NCBI RefSeq assembly: GCF_009380165.1
Contig: NZ_WHUF01000005.1
Coordinates: 261,248-325,247, forward strand
Length of the DNA: 64,000 nt
Direction: 5' to 3'
From: Rugamonas rivuli
Lineage (GTDB): Bacteria; Pseudomonadota; Gammaproteobacteria; Burkholderiales; Burkholderiaceae_D
In this document: in pieces, positions 12,603-23,000 of the stretch
Position numbering within the stretch: the first letter of the stretch is position 1
Layout: each line of letters begins with the position of its first letter
Program-made: the position numbers and the translations under genes
The notes under the pieces: generated by a model
Databases searched by the model: none
What the model was told of the DNA's origin: nothing
What the model saw: the letters and a program-made list of their open reading frames with translations, nothing else

Positions 12603-13925
12603 TTATTGCTGCGGCAGCGTGGTCACATCCACGGCCGGTTGCTGGCCGGTGGCGGCGCGGGTGAAGTTCTGGTTCACCGGCACATAGTCGCCGAAGAAGC
12701 CGCCGTTACGCAGGTAGAACTGGCCGTTATCCAGGCCGCCCGCGTAGTCCATGCGCTGAACGTTGGTCACGGTGGCGTCGCCGGTGAAGCGCGCCTTCGT
12801 CACCTCGGACCAGGCGCCCGACACATTGCGCGCCCACTGATTGCCGAACGATACACGCCGGCCAGTATAGCCCTTGGTGTCGATGAAGTTCTCCAGGAAG
12901 GAGTAGGCCCCGGTCAGATAAGTCGTCGTGGCGGGACGCTTCCAGGTGGCGATGAAGCGCCACACACCCAGCTCCGGCGCGTAGAACCACGCCGAGTAGT
13001 CGGTGGCCCCGGCGCCATCCGGCCGCGCGCGGGTGATGAAGCGGTAGGTGTTCCCGCTGATCCAGTTGTAGCTCAGGTAGGACTGGCCGCCCGTGCCCTC
13101 GCCGCCGAAGCTGTTGTCCACCACGCCCGCGCCCTTCTTGACCAGCGTGGTCTTGCCGCCGCCATCAGGATCCCATACCGAGAACAGCACCCAGCGCTCG
13201 CTGGGCGACTTGACCTGGATGCCGAAGTAGCCCTGGCCGAAGCCGTTGGCCATGTAGTAGGAGCCTTCCGGATCCTGCCCCGCCGGCACCGTCACCTCGT
13301 TGTAGAAGTACTCGGTGTTGGCCGGCGTGGTGTAGCCCATGTGGACCGACGGCCCGCGCCGCGACCAGTAGTAGTTGGCCGGATCGTTGGCGTAGTTGAT
13401 GGTGGCGCTGGTGGTCACGCGCAGCGCAGAGACGTCGCCGAAGTAGCCGCCGTCCTTGCTGACGCCCTGCAAATCGACCTTCACATAGCCCGGCGCGGCG
13501 ACGTTGACGGTGCCGACCGGATAAGTCCTGGCGCCGTTGACCGACAGCTTGACGAGGAACGGCGTGCCGTTGACCGTGACGCGTATGGTGCTGTTGTTAC
13601 TGCCGGCCAGCCGGGCGTCCAGCCCCAGCGTGACCTGGCCTGCTGAAGCCATGCGGAAGTAAGCACTGGTGACGGTGGCTGGGTTGCTCCAGTTGGCCAG
13701 GCCGTTGTCGTTGATCTCCTCCTCAGCATCGGCGGGCGCGCTGGTGATGAAGGCGTTACCGGCCAGCGCCACCGCCTTCGAGCTGGCGGCGGCCACGCTG
13801 GCAGATGGCCCTCCCATCACCACCTTGGCGGCGGTCTGCGTACCCTGCCCGTCGGCGGACGTACCGCCGCAGGCGCTCAACATCCATGCTGCGCAAACCA
13901 GGAAAAAACTTTGCTGTTTCATCAT
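12603..13925 (-). CDS. DUF5077/DUF3472 lipoprotein of the GalNAc locus
   Basis: 440-aa predicted lipoprotein: the signal ends in LSAC (lipobox), followed by GGTSADG. Residues about 70-165 resemble DUF5077, a beta-rich carbohydrate-associated domain. Residues about 175-415 resemble DUF3472, recognised by YYWSRRGPSVHMGY near 185, YYMANGFGQGYFGIQ and GGFFGDYVP near the end. These domains recur in polysaccharide utilisation loci; their activity is not known to me. Its position between a TonB receptor (19 nt) and the GH109 gene (21 nt) suggests a surface or periplasmic glycan-handling role (inference). The start codon region has two consecutive ATGs behind AGGAGAGC; the first is used. Confidence 0.78.
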   Translation of the reverse strand: MMKQQSFFLVCAAWMLSACGGTSADGQGTQTAAKVVMGGPSASVAAASSKAVALAGNAFITSAPADAEEEINDNGLANWSNPATVTSAYFRMASAGQVTLGLDARLAGSNNSTIRVTVNGTPFLVKLSVNGARTYPVGTVNVAAPGYVKVDLQGVSKDGGYFGDVSALRVTTSATINYANDPANYYWSRRGPSVHMGYTTPANTEYFYNEVTVPAGQDPEGSYYMANGFGQGYFGIQVKSPSERWVLFSVWDPDGGGKTTLVKKGAGVVDNSFGGEGTGGQSYLSYNWISGNTYRFITRARPDGAGATDYSAWFYAPELGVWRFIATWKRPATTTYLTGAYSFLENFIDTKGYTGRRVSFGNQWARNVSGAWSEVTKARFTGDATVTNVQRMDYAGGLDNGQFYLRNGGFFGDYVPVNQNFTRAATGQQPAVDVTTLPQQ

Positions 13926-13944
13926 GCTCTCCTCAGGTTGAACA

Positions 13945-16900
13945 TCAGAACTCGTATTCGGCGGTCAGGCGCACCGAGCGCGGCGACGTGCGGCCCGCCA
14001 CTTGCAGGTAGTTGCGCGAGATGCCGCTGCCGTCGTTGTAGGTCTCGTTGTAGCGGGTCGTGGTCTGGCGGTCGAAGACGTTGAACACATCGACCTTCAG
14101 GCTCAGGCCCTTGGCGTAGCGCGGCGTGTAGGCCAGGTTCAGGTCGAGCTGCGCCTGCCATGGCAAACGTCCCTGGCTGCCGCGCGGGGTTGCCACGCCG
14201 TTGCAGTAGAAGTAGGCCGAGTTGTAGTCGTTCGCAAAGCGCAGGTTGTCGGGCAGGTTGCCGATGCAGTTACGCGGAGCGCCTGACGTCAACGCCAGGT
14301 TGCCGCCGACGGTCAGCTCCGGCAGCACCTGCATGAAGCCATACGCCTTGATCGCGTGCCGGTGGTCGCCCGGCAGGTAGCCATAGGCGTTGTACATCAG
14401 CTCCTTGTGATCGTCGCTGACGGTCAGGCCGACGTCGCCGCCGCCGATGGTATCGGTCTGCCCTTCCATATTGCCCTTGAGCGCAGACAGCGTGTAAGTG
14501 ACCTTGCCGTACCAGCCATTGCTTAACGGGTGCTCGACGAACAGGTTCAGCGCGCGGTAGGTGCGCTCCGGCTTCGGGTTGCCCCACTGGGCCGCCGTGA
14601 TGTCGACGCGGCGCAGGCCTTTGCCGTCGGCGAAATCGATCCACAGCGCGTTGTCGCGGCCCGGATTGATGATCGCGCACTGGAAGCCGCCCCAGTTGCT
14701 GGTGTCGACCTTGTTGGTGGCGGCCCAGGCGTCGATCGGACGCTGGTCGCAGCTGTCGTCGTTGGTGTCGTTCAGGCGGCGATACAGGAAGCTGGCGCCG
14801 GCCACCAGTTTCTTGTTGAAGGCCTTCTCCAGGCCGAACGCGAATTCGTCCTGCGACAGCGGCTTCAGGCCGATGGCGGTGACTTCGCGCGCGTCGCGGC
14901 TTTGGCCGTAGGCGTTGTTGGCGGAATATGGCTTGGTGCCCAGTGCGTGCAGGCCGGTCGGAGCACCGGTGGCCGCATCGACACCGGTGTAGGTAAAGAA
15001 TTCGCTGGTCGACGTGAACGGCGCCGCCATATTGCTGGACAGGTTGGACGGCACCGGCAGATGATAACGGCCAGCGTTGAAGGACAGCTTGAGCGAGCCG
15101 TCGCCGTTGTAGTCCCAGCTGGCGCTGACGCGCGGCGCGATCATATTGCGTTGCGAGATGAAGGCGTCGCCGTTGCTGGTGTAGTTGGTGAACTGCTCGC
15201 GGCGCAGGCCCAGGTCCAGCAGCACGCGGTCGGTGATCTGGTAGTGGTCCTGGATGTATTGCGCCGACTGTTCGCTGGTCGGATGCGCGAGGTTGCTGTA
15301 GTAATCGCGGCTGACATAGTAGCCCTGCGTGCCGAAGCCGCCGCCCTGCGCCAAGGTCTGGTTGGCGCCGTTGATCTGCGCGTTCGGCGCATCCTTGTGG
15401 TAGGACCAGCGGTAGCCGCCGGCCAGGCCCAGGCCGACGCGCGAATCGACATCGATGCGGTCGATACCGGCGCGCAGCGAGTGGCTGCCGAGGCGGTACT
15501 CGACGTCCAGCCGCTTGCCCTTTTGCTCGTCGCCGGAATTCGGATCGACCAGGTTGCCGGTCACGGTCTGCGGGTTGGGATAGTTCAGGCCCGGCACCTG
15601 CACCGCCGTGCTGCTGGAGATCTGCGGCAGCGACGGATCGTAGCCTTCCGGCGAACGGCGGTGGATGGTGCGCGACTTGCCGTACAAGGCGGTCACGGTC
15701 AGGTTGTCGGTCAGGTAACCGGTGTACTTCAGCACATCGATGTCGGCGCCGGGCGCGGAGGCGGCGCCGCAGCAGTTGATGGTGTTGTCGCCGCTGCCGC
15801 CCTTGACGCCGTTGCTCGACTGCGTCGCGTAGCTGTAGCCGTAGGCCTGGCTGTGCGTGGTGGTGCGGTCGTACAGCTTGGTGTACTCCAGGTGATGGTC
15901 GTCAGCCAGGTTGTAATCGATCTTGGCCAGGTAGCGGTTCACTTCCGTGTCGCTGGTGTTCCAGCCGGTGCGCAGGCCGGAAGCCGGCGTCTCGGTGGAG
16001 GCGCCGACCGACTGGCTGTCGGACTTGGTGCGCTCCAGCGCGACGAAGGCGAACAGCTTGTTCTTGATCAGCGGACCGCTGCCATACAGGCCAAGGGTCT
16101 TGCTGCTGCTGCCGTTGTCCTGGTTCGCATACAGCAGCTTGCCGTCGGTCTTGGGATTGGCGCCGGTGTTGGGGAAGTAGGTATTGGCGGTGGTACCCTT
16201 CAAGCCGCGCGGAAGGGTCGACAGCTTGCCGCCGAATTCGAACTTGTTACCGCCGCTCTTGGTGGTGATGTTGACCACGCCGCCGGTGGAGCGGCCGAAC
16301 TCCGAACCATAGCCGCCGGTCAGCACCTGCATGTTGGAGATGGCGCCGAACGGCAGCTCGGACGCGCCGACCTGGGTCAGGATGTTCGTGATCGGGAAGC
16401 CGTTCACATAGAACGCGTTCTCCGACTGGCCGGAACCGCCGATCTGCGGCGCGCTGCCATACTGCGAGTTGGTGCCGCGCGCCACGCCCGGCGTCAGCTG
16501 CACCACCGAGGAGATGTCGTTCGCCACCGGCAGCGCCTTCAGCTCCTTGGCGGTGAAGACGACGCCGTTGTTGGTGCTGGAGACGTCGATCAGCGTGCGG
16601 GCGCCGCGCACCACAACGGTGGCGGCAGCATCGACGGCGGCGGCGAAGTTGACCTCCGCGCCACCGCCCACCAACGCTTCAACCTCCTGCGAGGCCTGCA
16701 CGGTGCCGCCTCGGACCACACGCGCCGCATAGCGGCCCGGTGGCATCGAATTGGCGATGTAGCGGCCCGACGTATCCGGCGTCAGCGTACGCTGCGCGCC
16801 GGTAGCCAGGTTTTCCAGCACCACGGTGGCGCCGGCCGGCGACTGCACTTCGCCGAAGATGGTGGCCGTGGCGTTGGACTGCGCCCAGGCCTGGCCGCCG

Positions 16901-16983
16901 CTGCCGGCCACCGTCAGCGCGATGAGTATTGCCGTCGCCTGGCGGATGGCGCTGTGGCGCGGCTTGAATCGTTGGTGTTGCAT
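13945..16983 (-). CDS. TonB-dependent receptor with N-terminal carboxypeptidase-regulatory-like domain
   Basis: 1012-aa outer-membrane transporter. After a signal peptide (cleavage near AWAQS, about residue 35) comes a beta-sandwich carboxypeptidase-regulatory-like domain (ATATIFGEVQSPAGATVVL), then the plug domain (about 115-240, with YGSEFGRSTGGVVNITTKSG). A large barrel follows, ending in LTAEYEF with the terminal phenylalanine needed for BAM insertion. The architecture is that of Oar-like receptors that import large or complex ligands. AGGAGGAG precedes the ATG. It lies 31 nt downstream of a second receptor in the same operon; context suggests GalNAc-containing oligosaccharides as ligand (inference). 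Confidence 0.93.
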   Translation of the reverse strand: MQHQRFKPRHSAIRQATAILIALTVAGSGGQAWAQSNATATIFGEVQSPAGATVVLENLATGAQRTLTPDTSGRYIANSMPPGRYAARVVRGGTVQASQEVEALVGGGAEVNFAAAVDAAATVVVRGARTLIDVSSTNNGVVFTAKELKALPVANDISSVVQLTPGVARGTNSQYGSAPQIGGSGQSENAFYVNGFPITNILTQVGASELPFGAISNMQVLTGGYGSEFGRSTGGVVNITTKSGGNKFEFGGKLSTLPRGLKGTTANTYFPNTGANPKTDGKLLYANQDNGSSSKTLGLYGSGPLIKNKLFAFVALERTKSDSQSVGASTETPASGLRTGWNTSDTEVNRYLAKIDYNLADDHHLEYTKLYDRTTTHSQAYGYSYATQSSNGVKGGSGDNTINCCGAASAPGADIDVLKYTGYLTDNLTVTALYGKSRTIHRRSPEGYDPSLPQISSSTAVQVPGLNYPNPQTVTGNLVDPNSGDEQKGKRLDVEYRLGSHSLRAGIDRIDVDSRVGLGLAGGYRWSYHKDAPNAQINGANQTLAQGGGFGTQGYYVSRDYYSNLAHPTSEQSAQYIQDHYQITDRVLLDLGLRREQFTNYTSNGDAFISQRNMIAPRVSASWDYNGDGSLKLSFNAGRYHLPVPSNLSSNMAAPFTSTSEFFTYTGVDAATGAPTGLHALGTKPYSANNAYGQSRDAREVTAIGLKPLSQDEFAFGLEKAFNKKLVAGASFLYRRLNDTNDDSCDQRPIDAWAATNKVDTSNWGGFQCAIINPGRDNALWIDFADGKGLRRVDITAAQWGNPKPERTYRALNLFVEHPLSNGWYGKVTYTLSALKGNMEGQTDTIGGGDVGLTVSDDHKELMYNAYGYLPGDHRHAIKAYGFMQVLPELTVGGNLALTSGAPRNCIGNLPDNLRFANDYNSAYFYCNGVATPRGSQGRLPWQAQLDLNLAYTPRYAKGLSLKVDVFNVFDRQTTTRYNETYNDGSGISRNYLQVAGRTSPRSVRLTAEYEF

Positions 16984-17014
16984 GCTGCTCCTCCTGTTGT
17001 TGTTTTAGCGCGGA

Positions 17015-19993
17015 TCAGAAGAACTTGTAGCTGGCCGAGAACGAGTACATGCGGCCGAACAGGTTCTGACTGTGGTTGTAACCTTCCCAGCCGTTAGGGT
17101 CGTAAGTAGGCTGCTTGTTCAGCAGGTTCTTGATGTTCAGGCCTACGTCCAGGTTCTTCATCGGTTTCCAGTTCAGGCCCAGGTTGACCGTGTAGTACGA
17201 CGGCGCACCGCCGCACAGGTCGGACGGCAGCGCGACCGAGGCTGCGGTGCATTTCTCAGGCGTGTTGTCCTTGTCCCACGGCGCGTAGGCCCATTTGGTT
17301 TTGCCCGTGTAGTTGACGAACACACTGGTGACGAACTTTTCGTATGCCCAGTCGGCGTTGAACGTGGCGCGCACGCGCGGCGAATCGTAGTAACCGACGT
17401 AGTTGCCCGAGAAGCCGGTGCCATCTTCCGAGTTATAGAGTTCGCGGCGGCGGATAGTGGCCGCGACGCCGGTGCTCAACTTGCCCAGACCGCCCAGTGA
17501 AAAGCGGGTGCGCGCGTCGATGTCGATGCCGTCGACCAGCGTGCGGCCACGGTTCGAATACGAGTTGACCAAGCCGCCAAGGTCTCCCACCGAGTACTTG
17601 GGCACGCCGCCGGCGCAGGCCGCCGCGTTAGCCGGATTGGCGCACATGCTGGCGACGGTCGCCATGGTGCCGCGGTCGGCGTCGCTGATCGGATTGCGGA
17701 TCGCCGCGCTGGTGCCGGATAGGGCCGGGCCGTACTTGTCCACCAGTTGCGTGAACAGTTCGTTGAAGTCTTGGCGCACGATTTCATTGCGTCGATAGAC
17801 GAACCAGTAGTCCACCGAGATGCTGACGTCCTTGGCCGGCTGCAGCACCAGGCCTGCGGTCGAGATCTTGGCCTTTTCCGGACGCAGCGACGGATTGGGC
17901 GGGGTCAGGCCGCCGACCGTGGTCGAGCAGTTCGAATTGAGCAGCCCCTTGCCCAGCTCCACCTCGGCCGGCGAGACGGATTTCATCAGCACCTTCGCCA
18001 TCGCATTGGTCTCGTCGCAGCGCACGGTGTCGCGGATGCCGCCCACCTGCGCAAACACGCCGCCGCTGCCCGCTTCGGCCAGGCTCGGTGCGCGGAAGCC
18101 TTCGGAGTAAGTGCCACGCACCATCACCTCCGGACGCGCGCGCCACACCACGCCCAGCTTCGGCGCCAGGTTGGCGGCGAAGTTCGGATATTTGTCCAGG
18201 CGCGCGGCAGCGTTCACTTCCAGCTTGTCGGTGACAGGTACCACCACCTCGCCGAACACCGCAGCGATGTTGCGCTGGCCGTCGAACCAGGAGCCGCCCT
18301 GCTGCGTGATCAGACCATTGGCCGCGTCCTGGTTGCCGGGGGTGTAGAAGCTCTCGCGCATCAGGTTGACGCCGAAGGCGGCACGCACTTCGCGTTCGCC
18401 CAGCTTGGCGATGGTGCCTTCGATCTTGCCGTCCCAGGTAATCAGCTTGGTCCAGGACTGGATGTCGAAGGTTGGGTAGGCTGCGCGCAGCAGCGCAGCA
18501 TTGGCATCGCTGATTTCGCCGAACTTGTAGGCTGGATTGTCGGAGATGTAGCGGCGGCCGGTCGCGGGATCGGTGGTGAACGGACCGAAGGCTTTTTCGA
18601 AACCTGCGGTGTTGATGTTGATCGTCTGGTACAGCGTCGAATGGCTGCCCGCCACGCTGAGCGCCGTCTCGAAGTCCCAGCCGCCGCCGATGCTGCCGCG
18701 CAGGCCAGCCAGCGCACGGTAGTTGTTATCCTCGTTGGTCTGGCCGAAGTGGCCAGGCGCGTCGAGCATGATGTAGTTCAGGCCTGCGGCGCCGCCCATC
18801 TTGGCCGCCATGTCCGCATCCAGTTTGCCCTTCAGGTAGACGTTGTTGGGACCCAGGTAGGGATTGACGAAGGTGTTCAGCTTGGTGCCGGTATTGCGCG
18901 CGAACCAGTTGCTGGTGCTGCCGCTGTTGAAGCTGCGCGGACCGTTCTCGCCGCGCAGCTTGATGTGGGTGTAGGTGGCTTCGGCATAACCTTCCAGGTC
19001 GCCACCCAGTTTCACGCGGCCGCTCAGGTAGCCGGTGGCGCGGTCGGAGGTCGGGCCGGTGTCGAGCTGGTACGGCAGCGTGTTCCACACGCAGCGGGTG
19101 CCCGAGGCTTCGGTGATGGCGGTGTTGCAGCCGTTGACGGCGCGCTGGGTGCGGGCGTTGTTATTGGCCTTGTCGAAGACGAACAGCGTGCCCGGATTGA
19201 CCACACCCGGCTCGCTGCCGACGCCGATGCGCATGCCGGAAACGAAGGTCGGGTTGTTGACGTAGAAGTAGTCCGGGCGCTTCAGGTAGGTGTCTTCCAG
19301 CGCAATGCGGTCGCGCTGATAGAGGTTGATCGAGCCGTAGACGTTCCAGCCGTCGCTGTTCAAGTCGCCCAGGCCATAGATGACGTTGCCCTGGCGCTCG
19401 CCGTAGGATTTGACGTTGGACGAGAAGTCGGCAGTGCCGCGCGCTTCCAGGCCCTGGTAGCTTTTCTTGGTGATGACGTTGATGACGCCGGCCACCGCGT
19501 CGGAACCGTAGACCGCCGAGGCGCCGTCGGTCAGCACCTCCATGCGTTCGATGGCGGCGGCGGGGATGGCGTCGATGTTGACGAACATGGTCTGGAAGCC
19601 GGCCGGCGCACCATAGAACGACAGACGGCGGCCGTTCAGCAGCACCAGCGTGCCCTGCGCGCCCAGACCACGCAGGTTGGCCTGCGAGGCGCCGTCGGAG
19701 CCGGAGAACATCGAGCGGAAGTCCTGCTGCGATGGACGGGCCGCAGGCAGGTTGTCCAGCACCTGCAGCAGCGTGCGCGCCCCCATATTCTCGATCTGCT
19801 TGGCGTCGATCACCTGCACCGGCGACGCCGTTTCGGCGTTGATGCGTTTCAGGCTGGAGCCGGTGACTTCGACTCGCGTGATCTTCTGGTCCTTGTCGCT
19901 TTTCTGCGCCGGCTCATCCTGCTCGTCGGCGGCCAGCGCAGTTGAGGCCAAGCCTACCGCCACCATCGCGGCCACCAGTTTTTTCATATGCAT
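17015..19993 (-). CDS. TonB-dependent receptor, presumed GalNAc-glycan receptor
   Basis: 992-aa outer-membrane receptor. The signal peptide is about residues 1-22. A TonB box region is likely around ITRVEVTGSSLKR, and the plug contains LRGLGAQGTLVLLNGRR and the conserved DGASAVYGSDAVAGVINVITKK. The barrel ends in SFSASYKFF. This type is common in Xanthomonas, Shewanella and Oxalobacteraceae carbohydrate loci. GGGAG lies 6 nt before the ATG at 19993. The gap to the upstream GH31 gene (98 nt) contains a GC-rich hairpin, and I see no AgaR-type CTTTC box there, so it is probably transcribed from the promoter in front of the GH31 gene. Confidence 0.93.
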   Translation of the reverse strand: MHMKKLVAAMVAVGLASTALAADEQDEPAQKSDKDQKITRVEVTGSSLKRINAETASPVQVIDAKQIENMGARTLLQVLDNLPAARPSQQDFRSMFSGSDGASQANLRGLGAQGTLVLLNGRRLSFYGAPAGFQTMFVNIDAIPAAAIERMEVLTDGASAVYGSDAVAGVINVITKKSYQGLEARGTADFSSNVKSYGERQGNVIYGLGDLNSDGWNVYGSINLYQRDRIALEDTYLKRPDYFYVNNPTFVSGMRIGVGSEPGVVNPGTLFVFDKANNNARTQRAVNGCNTAITEASGTRCVWNTLPYQLDTGPTSDRATGYLSGRVKLGGDLEGYAEATYTHIKLRGENGPRSFNSGSTSNWFARNTGTKLNTFVNPYLGPNNVYLKGKLDADMAAKMGGAAGLNYIMLDAPGHFGQTNEDNNYRALAGLRGSIGGGWDFETALSVAGSHSTLYQTININTAGFEKAFGPFTTDPATGRRYISDNPAYKFGEISDANAALLRAAYPTFDIQSWTKLITWDGKIEGTIAKLGEREVRAAFGVNLMRESFYTPGNQDAANGLITQQGGSWFDGQRNIAAVFGEVVVPVTDKLEVNAAARLDKYPNFAANLAPKLGVVWRARPEVMVRGTYSEGFRAPSLAEAGSGGVFAQVGGIRDTVRCDETNAMAKVLMKSVSPAEVELGKGLLNSNCSTTVGGLTPPNPSLRPEKAKISTAGLVLQPAKDVSISVDYWFVYRRNEIVRQDFNELFTQLVDKYGPALSGTSAAIRNPISDADRGTMATVASMCANPANAAACAGGVPKYSVGDLGGLVNSYSNRGRTLVDGIDIDARTRFSLGGLGKLSTGVAATIRRRELYNSEDGTGFSGNYVGYYDSPRVRATFNADWAYEKFVTSVFVNYTGKTKWAYAPWDKDNTPEKCTAASVALPSDLCGGAPSYYTVNLGLNWKPMKNLDVGLNIKNLLNKQPTYDPNGWEGYNHSQNLFGRMYSFSASYKFF

Positions 19994-20035
19994 GATTGTC
20001 TCCCTGTTATCAGTGGTTTGTTATCGTGAGGCTGC

Positions 20036-20072
20036 AAGGGGCCCTCCCCGGTCCGGAGAGGGGCTCTTTTTT
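20036..20072. other. GC-rich intercistronic hairpin between the GH31 and receptor genes
   Basis: An imperfect stem of about 15 bp (two mismatches) spans 20036-20066. The T6 run (20067-20072) is on the plus strand, opposite to the operon's direction. For the operon mRNA the stem has no U-tract and may instead tune expression of the receptor genes relative to the glycosidase, or stop antisense transcription. Confidence 0.4.
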
Positions 20073-20091
20073 GTGAAACGTTGGATGGGGG

Positions 20092-23000
20092 TTAGCGCGG
20101 CTTGACGGTGCTGCCCTCTGTGCCCAGCAGGACCGCGTTGGCCCAGTTGCCGCAGACCTGGGCCGGCTTGCTGCCGCGCGCGCCCAGGGTGCGCAGGCTG
20201 AGTTGACTCAGTCCGCGCACATCGATTTCCGGCTTGACGACGGCCGGCGCGTTAATCAGGCCGCTGTCGTACAACAGGCGCTCGCCGCTCCAGACCTGGA
20301 ACTGCAGGCCACCCGCGCTGCGGCAGCTGTCGTCCACACCCAGGTCGGCGCGCAGCAGGTTCCAGTTGCCGGTCAGTTGCAGGTCGACGCGGCTGGTAGC
20401 GCCCACACCCAGGCCCTTGCGGAACCACAGACCGTTCATGCGCATCTCCTTGCCTTGCGCCGGTTTGTCGCGGCTGACGTTCTTCGGCAGGGCCAGGTCG
20501 GACAGGTATTGCTGGAGTTCCGCACCGGCAGGCGGCTCGTAGGCCATCACGTGGAATTCGGACAGCGTGATCGGCTGCACTTCGCTCGGCACGGCGGCGT
20601 TGAAGGCGCGCGCGGCCGGGGTGGCGGCGGCCGTCACCATCGGATCGGTGGCGGAGGCGCCGTCGCCCTCGGGGTTCTGCGTGCTCAGTACACGGAAGCG
20701 CATCAGGCGGCCGGCGGCCGGCGGGAAGCTGATCGTCTGCGCGCCCTGCTGAAGCTTCAGCTGCCCGCGCTTGATCGGCTGGCCCCAGTCGCCGTTGTTG
20801 TCGCCCATGTAGATCTCGTAGTCGCGGATCTGGCCGTGCTGCCAGTGCTGGTCGTTGCGCGGTGCGAGTTCGATGCCGTCGATCAGACGGCGCTCGGTGA
20901 AGCCGATCACCCATTCATGCGGGCCGCCCTGCACCGCCGGGCTGCGCGCGGTGCGGAACCAGGTGGTGGGGTTGTTGTCGAAGGCGTTTTCCAGCGGGTG
21001 GCCATTTTCCTCGGCCGGACGGTTCATCACCATCATGGCGTCGGCCGGAATCGCGCGGCCCAGCACCGGCGCCGTCGGGAAAGCGTCGTCGGCGACGGTC
21101 TGCGCGGTGGCCTGCACGTTGAAGCGCAGCGGCTGGCGGATGTCCTGGCTGGCGGTCTTGACGTGCAGCGTGCCCAGACGCTCGGCGGCGTCGAAGTACC
21201 AGCCTGCGGTGGCGGCGTCGAAGGCTGCACGGTCGGCCAACGGAGGCAGCACGGCGTTGGCGGTGCTGACAGCAGCTGGACGCTGGCGGCTCAACACGCG
21301 CAGCTGGTAGGCGCGGCGGGCCGGCTGGCCGGCGTAGCTGCCCACTACCGGTTCGACGTCGACGTGCACGCCGTCGGCTGCGGCCTTCATGCGGATCAGT
21401 TGCTGGCTGAAGGCGCCGTCCTGATATTTGCGGGTGTTGCCGTCGTCTTCATACAGCGTGAACTCGGAGGCGCCTTGCGGATACAGGTCCAGCGTCAGCA
21501 CGTCCTTCGGCTTCTCGCCGTCGTACAGCATCTCCGGGTACATCGGCAGAATGGCGCCGGCGCGCACGAACACCGGCAGCTTGTCCAGCGTGACGGCGAG
21601 GTCGATATCGCGCCCGCCCTTGCCGGCCGTGGCCTGGCGGCCGTCCCAGTAATCGAACCACTGGCCCTGCGGCAGGTGGATGGCGCGGCGCCAGCCCTGG
21701 CTGACGGCCTGGCTGCGGTACACCGGCGCCACCAGCAGGTCGCGGCCCAGCAGGTACTGGTATTTGTAGGCTTCGGTGTAGGCGGCCGGATCTTCCGGGT
21801 TATCCCACATCAGGCCGCGCACCAGCGGCGCGCCGCTTTGCTCGGCCTCGCGCATCAGCGTGTACATATACGGCGTCAGGCGCATCTTCAGTTTCAGGTA
21901 GCGGCGGTTGATGCTGCGGTATGGGTCGGCGAACCACCACGGGTGCTTGCGCTCGGCCGCGGCCCAGCCGGACATCCCCATCAGCACCGGCGTAAAACTC
22001 TTCCACTGCAGATCGCGGGTGTAGGTCTCCGGGCTGCCGCCAAAGATGGCGTCGACGTCGCCGGTGGCATAGGCCTGGCCAGACAGGCCGGAGCCGATCA
22101 GCGTCGGCACGTGCCAGCGGATGTAGTCCCAGCTGGCGCTTTGGTCGCCGGTCCAGGTGACGGCGTAGCGCTGCGTGCCGGCCCAGCCCATCACGGTCCA
22201 GATGAACGGACGGCCGTCGGAGTTGTTCAGGATGCCGTCGTAGGCCGACTTGTTGGCGTCCAGCGAGAATTGATAGCCCTTGCCGGTCCAGGCCACGTCC
22301 AGCTTCTGCACGCGGGTGCCGGCGGTGCCGACTTCCCACGCCATTTTCTCGACGCCGTTCTCGGTCCACAGGCCGGTGCGGAAGCCGTACTTCGCCAGGC
22401 CCTGCACCGTCTCCGGCAGCGCCGAATAGCCGCAGCCGTAGCCGTCGTTCGGCAGTATCCAGCCGCCCGGCATGTCGTGTTCGCGGTACTGGCGGGCCAC
22501 GCTCTCGATCACGTCCGGCGTCTTGCCGGTCGGGCCGTCGGTCCAGCCTTTGGGCACGGTGCCCGGCTTCTTGACGTTGTCGCCGTCGTTGTAGCAATCG
22601 GCGTCGCCGTATTCCAGCGCCCAGCGCGGCAGCATGCGCGCGCGGCCGGTCCACTCGGTGTAGCGGGCCAGCACATCGCGCACGTCCTTGCCGACGAAGT
22701 AGTAGGCGTCGAAGCGGGCCTCGTCATGCTCCAGCGAGATCTGGTCGCTCTGGCGCAGATCGTAGCTGCCGTCGGACCAGGTGTTGCGCAGCACGCCCCA
22801 GCCGCGTGAGCTCATGAGGAATGGCGCGGGGCTCGGGCGGTCACCCTCTTCCCAGCCGCCGGAGTACGACACCTGCATCTGCCGGCCCTTGAATTCATAG
22901 CGGCCGTTCTGCTGGCCCCCGCCGAAGAAGCGTTCGGCCTTGTCGCTGCTCAGCGTCTGCACGGTTTGTTTGTCGCCCAGTTCCAGCGGCTGGATCTCGC

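Noticed and set aside
19994..20091. AgaR-type CTTTC boxes before the receptor operon
   Set aside because: I looked for CTTTC or GAAAG here and in 27110-27142 (before agaR) and found none; regulation appears concentrated at the divergent promoter.
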